Shown here in pieces: positions 1-5,859 of a stretch of 13,495 nt of DNA; the first letter of the stretch is position 1, and the number at the start of each line of letters is the position of its first letter. The notes under the pieces were generated by a model. It was not told the DNA's origin. It was given only the letters and a program-made list of their open reading frames with translations, and made no database searches. Origin of the DNA: an uncultured Pseudomonadota bacterium (lineage in GTDB: Bacteria; Pseudomonadota; Gammaproteobacteria; Burkholderiales; SG8-39); NCBI GenBank assembly GCA_903895005.1, contig CAITSH010000472.1, forward strand, positions 1 through 13,495. The letters run 5' to 3'. The position numbers and the translations under genes are program-made.

Positions 1-46
1 CCGGCAGCACTTCGGGACACGTCAACACAGCCGTCGGGGAGACGCA
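1..46. other. left edge, leader of the first gene
   Basis: Only 46 bases precede the first gene, too few to assign an upstream gene or a promoter. The last part holds a purine-rich GGGGAG at 37-42, four bases before the ATG at 47. It is a plausible ribosome binding site and supports that start. Confidence 0.5.
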
Positions 47-742
47 ATGAAACTGAATCCAAAAGCTAGGGAATGGGCTCTGGTCGCCCTTATTGGACTG
101 ACCGCCACTCTTGCCAACCTTCCGCGCGACATGCTCGACGGCTGGGGTGTGAACCCGGACCACCTCGTGGCGGTGCTCGCCATCGTGGTGCTCATCTCGC
201 TGTTCTTTTATCTCAAGTTTACGTTTTTCCTGATGTTCATCGCGCTCGCCGCCGGCGCCAACATGCCGTCGCAGATCGCCGAAAAACTGGGCATCTCGAC
301 CGTACCCCTGATCCTCGCACTGGCCGCCATGGTGGGCATGTCGCTCATCAACTACGTTATTGGCCTACTGCCCACGGGACTCGAAGAAAAGCCCAAGGAA
401 AAGAGCGCCGAGGGCATCAAGACCCTGTTCTACGCAATTGAAAAGGGCAATCTTGTCTACGCGCAAAAGATCCTCTCGATGAATTTCGATCCCAACCTTC
501 TAGCCGACAACGGATACACGCCGCTGATGTATGCGTCGGCCCGCGGCAACGCCCAGATGGTCGAACTTCTCATACGAAACGGTGCTGACGTCACAATCAT
601 GAGCAAGGATGGCGACACCGCACTCGAACTGGCGCTCAAGATGGGCTCGAGCGAAGTAGCCGACATCATTAAGAAAGCCCGCGCCGAACAGGTTGCACGC
701 GAGGAAGCCCTGGTGCTGCAAAGGCAGCAAAGCGCGGCCTGA
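47..742 (+). CDS. inner-membrane ankyrin-repeat protein
   Basis: This 231-residue protein has a hydrophobic N-terminal half and a soluble ankyrin C-terminal half. By eye there are about four membrane segments (roughly residues 11-24, 39-56, 57-72 and 86-107). Positive charges at both ends (KLNPKAR; KPKEK at 115-119) suggest N-in/C-in, which puts the ankyrin part in the cytoplasm. Ankyrin repeats cover about 123-154, 155-187 and 188-213; the middle one is the clearest (TPLMYASARGN at 158-168, then LLIRNGAD). A short charged, Gln-rich tail ends the protein. Ankyrin repeats mediate protein-protein contacts, and no enzymatic motif is visible. It lies 107 bases upstream of the Do-family protease on the same strand, so a role in envelope quality control is possible, but that rests on neighbourhood alone. 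The partner and exact function are unknown. The start is supported by GGGGAG just upstream. Confidence 0.85.
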   Translation: MKLNPKAREWALVALIGLTATLANLPRDMLDGWGVNPDHLVAVLAIVVLISLFFYLKFTFFLMFIALAAGANMPSQIAEKLGISTVPLILALAAMVGMSLINYVIGLLPTGLEEKPKEKSAEGIKTLFYAIEKGNLVYAQKILSMNFDPNLLADNGYTPLMYASARGNAQMVELLIRNGADVTIMSKDGDTALELALKMGSSEVADIIKKARAEQVAREEALVLQRQQSAA

Positions 743-795
743 CGCGACCTGCGCCGCCGTCAAAAGTAACAATTTGTTTCAAGGGCTTCTTTCGA

Positions 796-823
796 GGAAC
801 CCCCGCCCCGATGTGTGTTCCAA
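796..823 (+). promoter_or_regulatory. candidate sigma-E type promoter for the Do protease
   Basis: GGAACCC at 796-802 and TCCAA at 819-823 are separated by exactly 16 bases. This resembles the extracytoplasmic-stress sigma factor (RpoE/AlgU) consensus of GGAACTT, about 16 bases, then TCnAA. Transcription would begin near 829-832, just ahead of the ribosome binding site at 836-842. DegP-type proteases are classic RpoE targets in other proteobacteria, which makes the match more credible. No RpoE gene is in view, and the motif was found by eye without a background estimate. Confidence 0.5.
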
Positions 824-830
824 CGAACAC
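815..830. repeat. small inverted repeat in the degP-like leader
   Basis: GTGTTC (815-820) and GAACAC (825-830) are perfect inverted arms around the 4-base loop CAAC. The dyad overlaps the -10 part of the candidate sigma-E promoter and sits just before the ribosome binding site. It could be an operator or a small leader hairpin. A 6-bp arm can also arise by chance. Confidence 0.35.
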
Positions 831-849
831 TAAACTTGAGGGCGTACCC

Positions 850-2298
850 ATGAATACCAAACTCGCTACCTCCGTCGCGGCTGCGCTCGCACTGGGCTTT
901 GGCATCGGCGCCTACAGCGGCAACTCCGGCATATCAAACACGCATGCTGCACCTGCGCCGACGGCCACCGTCGCGCCCTCGGTCGGCGCTCAGGCGCTCA
1001 CCGCCTCGCGCGGCCTGCCGGATTTCAGCGCCCTTGTCGAACGCGAAGGACCCGCGGTCGTCAATATCAGCGTGGTCTCGCTCAAGCGCAGGGCCGCCGC
1101 AGATCCGAATGATCCTTCACTGGAATTTTTCCGTCGCTTCGGCATTCCGCTGCCGCAAGAACGGGCGCAACCGTCGCAGGGCCAGGGCTCGGGCTTCATC
1201 GTCAGTCCGGACGGCAATATCCTCACCAATGCCCATGTGGTCGCCGATGCGACCGAAGTGACCGTAAAGCTCACTGACAAGCGCGAATTCAAGGCCAAGG
1301 TCCTCGGCGTCGATCGCCGTACCGACGTGGCACTGGTCAAGATCGACGCGACCAACCTGCCGGTTGTGCACATCGGCGATTCCGGTAAGGCAAAAACCGG
1401 CGAATGGGTCGCGGCCATCGGCTCGCCTTTCGGCCTCGAAAACACCGTGACCGCAGGCATCATCAGCGCGAAATCACGCAGCCTGCCCGACGAGAACTAT
1501 GTGCCATTCATCCAGACCGACGTGGCCATCAATCCGGGCAACTCGGGCGGCCCGTTATTCAACATGAACGGCGAAGTCATCGGGATCAACTCCCAGATAT
1601 ACAGCCAGACCGGCGGCTACATGGGCCTGTCCTTCGCCATCCCGATCGACGTCGCGATGAAGGTCAAGGACCAGTTGCAGCAGCACGGCAAGGTCAGCCG
1701 CGGTCGGCTGGGCGTCGCGGTGCAGGGCGTCAGCAAGGAACTGGCCGAGTCCTTCGGGCTAGCCAGGACGCAGGGCGCGCTGGTGAATGCAGTCGAAAAG
1801 GCAAGCCCCGCGGAAAAAGCCGGCATCCTTGCGGGCGATGTCATCCTTGCCGTCAATGGCACGGCGATCGAGCAGTCCGCGGACCTGCCGCGCGTCATCG
1901 GGGATCTCAGGCCGGGTGAATCGGCCGCGCTGAAAATCTGGCGTGGGGGTGCGGCGCGCGACATCAAGGTAAGCTTGGGTGAAATCCCCTCCGACAAGCT
2001 TGCCAGCGCAAGCGAACCAGCAGCCAAGCCCGGTCGGCTCGGACTCGCAGTTCGCCCGCTAAACCCGGACGAGCAGCGCCAGTTGCAGTTGAGCGGCGGA
2101 CTGGTGGTCGAAGAAGTCAACGGCGCCGCAGCACGTGCGGGCATCAAGACCGGCGACGTCATCCTCGCCGCCGGCACCGAATCCGTCAGCAGCGTGGCGC
2201 AACTGCAGAACATCGCAGGCAAGGCCACAGACCAGATCGCCATCCTGGTACAGCGCGGCGACTCAAAGCTCTACGTTCCGATCAAATTGCAGGGCTAG
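850..2298 (+). CDS. degP: Do-family periplasmic serine protease (DegP/DegQ/MucD type)
   Basis: This HtrA-family protease/chaperone degrades or holds misfolded envelope proteins in the periplasm. From the ATG at 850 it has 482 residues. A signal peptide covers about 1-33 (hydrophobic 5-22, likely cleavage after THA at 31-33). The trypsin-like domain runs about 57-275 with the triad His129 (TNAHVV), Asp159 (RTDVALVKI) and Ser232 (GNSGGP at 230-235). Two PDZ domains follow, about 285-378 and 395-480. The loop before the catalytic domain is short, more like DegQ or MucD than Escherichia coli DegP, so the symbol is generic. An in-frame ATG at 811 would add 13 residues. The 850 start is preferred because TTGAGGG (836-842) lies seven bases before it, the hydrophobic signal follows directly, and the likely promoter covers 811. 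Confidence 0.95.
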   Translation: MNTKLATSVAAALALGFGIGAYSGNSGISNTHAAPAPTATVAPSVGAQALTASRGLPDFSALVEREGPAVVNISVVSLKRRAAADPNDPSLEFFRRFGIPLPQERAQPSQGQGSGFIVSPDGNILTNAHVVADATEVTVKLTDKREFKAKVLGVDRRTDVALVKIDATNLPVVHIGDSGKAKTGEWVAAIGSPFGLENTVTAGIISAKSRSLPDENYVPFIQTDVAINPGNSGGPLFNMNGEVIGINSQIYSQTGGYMGLSFAIPIDVAMKVKDQLQQHGKVSRGRLGVAVQGVSKELAESFGLARTQGALVNAVEKASPAEKAGILAGDVILAVNGTAIEQSADLPRVIGDLRPGESAALKIWRGGAARDIKVSLGEIPSDKLASASEPAAKPGRLGLAVRPLNPDEQRQLQLSGGLVVEEVNGAAARAGIKTGDVILAAGTESVSSVAQLQNIAGKATDQIAILVQRGDSKLYVPIKLQG

Positions 2299-2306
2299 GC
2301 GGCCCG

Positions 2307-2334
2307 GCAGTGCCGGGGCATGCCCCGGCACTGC
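2307..2334. terminator. perfect 28-bp palindrome after the protease gene
   Basis: GCAGTGCCGGGGCA (2307-2320) is followed immediately by its exact reverse complement (2321-2334). The palindrome begins nine bases after the protease stop. As RNA it would form a very stable hairpin of about 12 pairs with a four-base loop. No T-run follows on the plus strand, so it is not a textbook intrinsic terminator. It may be a factor-dependent terminator or 3'-end stabiliser, or a copy of a dispersed palindromic repeat. Confidence 0.55.
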
Positions 2335-2348
2335 GCCACGCCCGCGCG

Positions 2349-2384
2349 GTAGAATTGCGCCATCCTAAGGGAACAAGGAGTTCC
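2349..2384 (+). promoter_or_regulatory. metY leader: -10-like GTAGAAT and ribosome binding site
   Basis: GTAGAAT at 2349-2355 contains TAGAAT, a five-of-six match to the sigma-70 -10 box and a common betaproteobacterial form. No good -35 is seen; its place falls inside the palindrome. AAGGAG at 2375-2380 lies five bases before the metY ATG at 2386. The binding site partly occupies the loop of a small dyad, GGAAC (2370-2374) and GTTCC (2380-2384), which may be chance. Confidence 0.4.
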
Positions 2385-2385
2385 G

Positions 2386-3681
2386 ATGGCGAAACCCAGA
2401 TATCCCGGGTTCGACACCCTCAGCCTGCACGCCGGCCAGGCGCCCGACCCGCACACCGGGGCGCGGGCCACACCGATCTATTTCACCACCTCGTTCGTCT
2501 TTCGCGACTCGGATCACGCCGCCTCGCTTTTCAACATGGAGCGTGCCGGCCACGTTTACTCGCGCATCTCCAACCCCACCAATGCCGTACTTGAGGAGCG
2601 CATCGCCGCACTTGAGGGGGGCGTTGCCGCGATTGCCACGGCCAGCGGCCAGGCCGCGCTGCACCTCGGACTGGCGACCATCGCCGGCGCGGGTTCACAC
2701 ATCGTCGCATCAAGCGCCCTCTATGGCGGTTCGCACAACCTGCTGCATTACACGCTGGCACGCTTCGGCATAGAAACAACATTCGTAAAGCCAAGAGATC
2801 TTGCCGCCTGGCGCAATGCGATCCGCCCTAACACAAAGGTTTTGTTCGCCGAGACGCTCGGCAATCCGGGACTGGACGTATTGAACATTCCCGAAGTGGC
2901 AGCCATTGCGCACGAGAACAAACTGCCGCTGATGGTCGATGCAACCTTCACCACCCCCTATCTGCTCAAGCCCTTTGATCACGGCGCCGACCTGCTGTTT
3001 CATTCGGCCACCAAGTTCCTCGGTGGCCACGGTGTGGCCATAGGGGGCGTGCTGGTGGACAGTGGCGTTTTCGACTGGGCGGCTTCGGGAAAATTTCCGG
3101 AATTAACCGAGCCCTATGAGGGCTTTCACGGCATGAATTTCTCGGAAGAGTCCACGGTGGCGGCGTTCTCTCTGCGTGCACGCCGCGAAGGGCTGCGCGA
3201 TTTTGGCGCATGCATGAGCCCGGCAACTGCATTCCAGATACTGCAGGGTGTGGAAACCCTCCCTCTGCGCATGCAACGCCACGTTGAGAACACGCGCAAG
3301 GTCGTGGACTTTCTTGTAAAGCATCCGTCCGTCGCATCTGTGTCCTACCCGGAGTTGCCCGGGCACCCCGACTACGCACTGGCGAAAAGGCTTCTGCCCA
3401 AGGGATGCGGCGCCGTGTTCAGTTTCAATCTCAAGGGTGATCGGGGCGCAGGACGGCGCTTTGTCGAGGCGCTGCGGATTTTTTCCCATCTCGCCAACGT
3501 CGGCGACGCCAAGTCGCTGGTCATCCATCCGGCCAGCACCACGCACTTTCGCATGGATGTGGGGGCTCTTGCCGCGGCCGGAATCACCGAGGGCACCATG
3601 CGCCTGTCCATTGGCCTCGAAGACGCCGATGACCTGACCGACGACCTTGCGACCGGGCTGCGCGCGGCGCAAAAAGGCTGA
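2386..3681 (+). CDS. metY: O-acetylhomoserine aminocarboxypropyltransferase (sulfhydrylase)
   Basis: This is a PLP-dependent enzyme of the Cys/Met metabolism family (cystathionine gamma-synthase fold). MetY members convert O-acetylhomoserine plus sulfide to homocysteine and acetate in cytosolic methionine synthesis. At 431 residues it has the usual MetY length. Visible family features are YSRISNPT at 58-65 (phosphate and substrate site), SGQAA at 87-91, the cofactor-ring Asp185 in MVDATFTTP, and the Schiff-base Lys210 in FHSATKFLGGHG. The C-terminal part carries SLVIHPASTTH and the MRLSIGLED ending typical of the family. The start is well supported by AAGGAG five bases upstream. It leads a tightly packed group with the hydrolase downstream, three bases after its stop. 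Use of O-succinylhomoserine (MetZ) cannot be excluded from sequence, but MetY is favoured by length and by the N-terminal LHAGQxPDPxTGARATPIY pattern. Confidence 0.93.
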   Translation: MAKPRYPGFDTLSLHAGQAPDPHTGARATPIYFTTSFVFRDSDHAASLFNMERAGHVYSRISNPTNAVLEERIAALEGGVAAIATASGQAALHLGLATIAGAGSHIVASSALYGGSHNLLHYTLARFGIETTFVKPRDLAAWRNAIRPNTKVLFAETLGNPGLDVLNIPEVAAIAHENKLPLMVDATFTTPYLLKPFDHGADLLFHSATKFLGGHGVAIGGVLVDSGVFDWAASGKFPELTEPYEGFHGMNFSEESTVAAFSLRARREGLRDFGACMSPATAFQILQGVETLPLRMQRHVENTRKVVDFLVKHPSVASVSYPELPGHPDYALAKRLLPKGCGAVFSFNLKGDRGAGRRFVEALRIFSHLANVGDAKSLVIHPASTTHFRMDVGALAAAGITEGTMRLSIGLEDADDLTDDLATGLRAAQKG

Positions 3682-3684
3682 GCC

Positions 3685-4494
3685 ATGGACCTCACTATCA
3701 GCGGCAATAAGGCCTACACCTACACCGGTGGCAAACCGTTCGATGCAAGCCTGCCAACGGTGGTGTTCATCCACGGGGGTGAGCATGACCACAGTGTGTG
3801 GATCCTGCAGTCGCGCTATCTCGCGCACCACGGCTACGGCGTACTCGCAGTGGACCTGCCGGGCCACGGCCGCAGCGCCGGCGCTGCGCTTGAGCGCGTC
3901 GAGGACATGGCTGAGTGGGTCGCCACATTGATTCACACTGCCGGCGCAAAGCGCGCGATGCTCGTGGGGCACAGCATGGGTTCATTGATTGCGCTCGAAT
4001 GTGCCGCGAGGCATCCTGACATCATCACCGGTATCGCGCTGCTTGGGCCCGCCTTCCCGATGCGCGTGTCACCGGAGCTGCTTGCCGCCACCAAATCGGA
4101 TGAAGCGGTGGCGCAAGACATGATCAACATATGGTCACATTCGTCCTACGCACACTACCCGAGCAACCCGGGCCCCGGATTTTGGGTCATAGGCGAAAAC
4201 CTAAGGCTGCTGCAGCGGCAAAAGCCCGGTGTGCTCTACGCCGATTTCGCCGCATGCAACGACTACGCTGCAGGACTGGACAGCGCCGCGCGGGTCAGCT
4301 GCCCTGCACTGGTTATAATCGGCAAGCGCGACCAGATGACACCGCCGCGCGGCGCGCAAGATTTGCTCGCCGCACTCCGCAATGTGCGCAGCGTGCTGAT
4401 TGAAGGCAGCGGCCATGCCCTGATGGCGGAAAAGCCCGATGAAGTCCTGGATGCCTTAACGACCTTCCTTGACGGACTGGAGGTGCCCGCGTGA
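3685..4494 (+). CDS. alpha/beta-fold hydrolase
   Basis: This is a cytosolic alpha/beta hydrolase of 269 residues with a complete catalytic triad. The nucleophile Ser97 sits in the elbow GHSMG (95-99), the acid is probably Asp216 in GKRDQMTP, and the base is His244 in GSGHALMAEKP. The HG at 30-31 supplies the oxyanion hole, and the DLPGHGRS segment (57-64) is typical of the family. The cap domain lies at about 125-200. There is no signal peptide. The gene starts three bases after the metY stop and is probably cotranscribed with it. The substrate cannot be read from the sequence; ester, lactone or C-C bond hydrolysis are all possible. Its 3' end contains GGAGG (4479-4483), which looks like the ribosome binding site for the overlapping small ORF. 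Confidence 0.9.
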   Translation: MDLTISGNKAYTYTGGKPFDASLPTVVFIHGGEHDHSVWILQSRYLAHHGYGVLAVDLPGHGRSAGAALERVEDMAEWVATLIHTAGAKRAMLVGHSMGSLIALECAARHPDIITGIALLGPAFPMRVSPELLAATKSDEAVAQDMINIWSHSSYAHYPSNPGPGFWVIGENLRLLQRQKPGVLYADFAACNDYAAGLDSAARVSCPALVIIGKRDQMTPPRGAQDLLAALRNVRSVLIEGSGHALMAEKPDEVLDALTTFLDGLEVPA

Positions 4495-4574
4495 CCGCCG
4501 ACTTCACCGAACGATTGGCTGAAAGCCCAGATCTGGCGCGGCTCTCCAGCATGCCATCGCGGATTTCAACATGA
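4491..4574 (+). CDS. putative 27-residue small protein or gene remnant
   Basis: A GTG start at 4491 overlaps the hydrolase stop (GTGA), and the TGA at 4572-4574 overlaps the next gene's ATG (ATGA). The ORF therefore bridges the two genes exactly, with a four-base overlap at each end. GGAGG at 4479-4483 lies seven bases before the GTG, the best-placed ribosome binding site in this cluster. The product begins MTADFTERLAESPDLARL and is hydrophilic, with no membrane segment or cysteine. I do not recognise it. It could be a true small protein, a leader whose translation carries ribosomes to the dehydrogenase start (which lacks a clear site of its own), or the remaining start of a gene lost by deletion. 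Confidence 0.45.
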   Translation: MTADFTERLAESPDLARLSSMPSRIST

Positions 4575-5665
4575 GAAAGCGAACTCTCTGGCTGCTGCTT
4601 GCACTGCTCGTCTCGGGCAGCACGCTTGCCCAGCGCGCTTCGCTGGACAGGATCACGCTGCCGCCGGGCTTTCAAATCGAGGTGTTCACTGACAAGGTGC
4701 CCAACGCCCGTTCGATGGCCTGGGGTACGAACGGTACGCTGTTCGTCGGCACGCGCAGCGACGGCCGAGTGTTTGCCGTACGCCACGATGGCCGCAAGGC
4801 GACGCGCGTGATGACCATCGCCACCGGTCTGTTTGTCCCCAACGGCGTCGCGTTTTATGCCGGGGCGCTGTACGTCGCCGAAGTCGGTCGAATTCTTCGC
4901 TTCGACGATATCGAATCACGCCTGGATAACCCGCCAGCCCCGGTCGTTGTGACTGATCGATTCCCGCGCGAAACCCATCATGGCTGGAAATTCATACGCA
5001 TCGGCCCCGACGGTTGGCTTTATGTGCCCGTCGGCGCACCCTGCAACGTTTGCGAACCGGGCGAACGCCACGGTCTGATTTCGCGGATGCGCCTCGACGG
5101 CTCGGGCTACGAGGTGGTGGCTCGCGGTGTGCGCAACTCTGTGGGTTTTGACTGGAACCCCGATGACAAATCACTGTGGTTCACCGACAACGGCCGTGAC
5201 ATGCTGGGCGATGACCTGCCCTCAGACGAACTCAATCACGCCCCAAAGACCGGCATGCATTTTGGTTTTCCCTATTGCCATCAGGGCGACATTCCAGATC
5301 CGGAGTTCGGTGCTAGGCGCACGTGCACCGAGTTCACGCCGCCGGCGGTCAAACTGGGGCCCCACGTGGCTTCGCTCGGCATGCGCTTTTACACCGGCAA
5401 CCAGTTCCCCCCCGAATACCGCAACAGCGTTTTTATCGCGGAGCACGGCTCCTGGAATCGTTCGAAAAAAATCGGCTACCGAATCAAGCGGGTAACCGTA
5501 TCTGGCGGCAAGGCCGTCGGCCAGGAGGTGTTTGCCCAAGGCTGGCTGCAGGGCGAGACCGCATGGGGTCGCCCAGTGGACATCGAAATAATGCCCGACG
5601 GCTCCCTGCTGGTCTCGGATGACCACGCCGGAGCCATCTACCGGATCAGCTTCGCCAGCCGCTGA
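4571..5665 (+). CDS. secreted sorbosone/glucose dehydrogenase-like beta-propeller (PQQ sugar dehydrogenase family)
   Basis: The 364-residue protein has a clear signal peptide (MRKRTLWLLLALLVSGSTLA, likely cut after Ala20), so it is exported to the periplasm. The rest fits a six-bladed propeller of the glucose/sorbosone dehydrogenase family: LPPGFQIEVF at 30-39, GTLFVGTR at 55-62, HHGWKF at 136-141, GVRNSVGFDWNP at 186-197, TDNGRD at 205-210, AEHGSWNR at 290-297 and GRPVDIEIMPDGSLLVSDD at 333-351. Relatives oxidise aldose sugars or sorbosone with PQQ as cofactor, but many members have no tested substrate. Cys158 and Cys161 form CxxC without a following His, so this is not a haem c site; with Cys236 and Cys252 they may form disulfides. 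Its ATG overlaps the small ORF stop, and no independent ribosome binding site is evident. Confidence 0.88.
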   Translation: MRKRTLWLLLALLVSGSTLAQRASLDRITLPPGFQIEVFTDKVPNARSMAWGTNGTLFVGTRSDGRVFAVRHDGRKATRVMTIATGLFVPNGVAFYAGALYVAEVGRILRFDDIESRLDNPPAPVVVTDRFPRETHHGWKFIRIGPDGWLYVPVGAPCNVCEPGERHGLISRMRLDGSGYEVVARGVRNSVGFDWNPDDKSLWFTDNGRDMLGDDLPSDELNHAPKTGMHFGFPYCHQGDIPDPEFGARRTCTEFTPPAVKLGPHVASLGMRFYTGNQFPPEYRNSVFIAEHGSWNRSKKIGYRIKRVTVSGGKAVGQEVFAQGWLQGETAWGRPVDIEIMPDGSLLVSDDHAGAIYRISFASR

Positions 5666-5668
5666 TCC
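5643..5668. terminator. stem-loop over the dehydrogenase stop codon
   Basis: GGATCAGC (5643-5650) and GCTGATCC (5661-5668) form a perfect 8-bp stem with a 10-base loop that spans the stop codon. No T-run follows, so termination is only a possibility. Confidence 0.3.
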
Positions 5669-5859
5669 CTTCACACCATCGACGCAACGGCACACCCGTT
5701 AACAGAAACGAGAAACGCAATCAATCAGCATCAAGCAATCGACCAAAAAGGTAACGCTAAGGTGCATTTGATTTTTCCAGCTGAAGGCGTAGCCTAGAAG
5801 TCATTCCTCAATTCCACGCTCCCCAGCCCGCAAAGGGACGTGCCTCCCCCAGGAAATCG
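5666..5859 (+). promoter_or_regulatory. 194-bp leader upstream of the B12-dependent reductase
   Basis: The only sizeable gap in the window. I see no cobalamin-riboswitch B12 box and no NrdR-box pair, the two controls most expected for a class II reductase gene. TTGATT at 5768-5773 followed by TAGCCT at 5790-5795 (16-base spacer) is a weak sigma-70 candidate. A small dyad, AACGG (5686-5690) with CCGTT (5696-5700), is also present. AGGA at 5851-5854 lies five bases before the nrdJ ATG at 5860 and is a reasonable ribosome binding site. Confidence 0.35.

Noticed and set aside
811..849. ATG at 811 as the protease start (495 residues)
   Set aside because: The nearest ribosome-site-like sequence, GAGGA at 794-798, is 12 bases away. 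The region overlaps the candidate promoter, and the signal peptide begins naturally at the ATG at 850, which has TTGAGGG seven bases upstream.
3685..4494. Homoserine O-acetyltransferase (MetX) next to metY
   Set aside because: MetX also has an alpha/beta hydrolase fold and would suit the pathway. This protein is only 269 residues, much shorter than MetX (about 370), and its GHSMG elbow and short cap fit a generic hydrolase.
5042..5053. Haem c site in the dehydrogenase (CNVC)
   Set aside because: The residue after the second Cys is Glu, not His, so the CxxCH motif is absent.
5666..5859. Cobalamin riboswitch ahead of nrdJ
   Set aside because: No B12-box-like conserved core could be found by eye in the leader.
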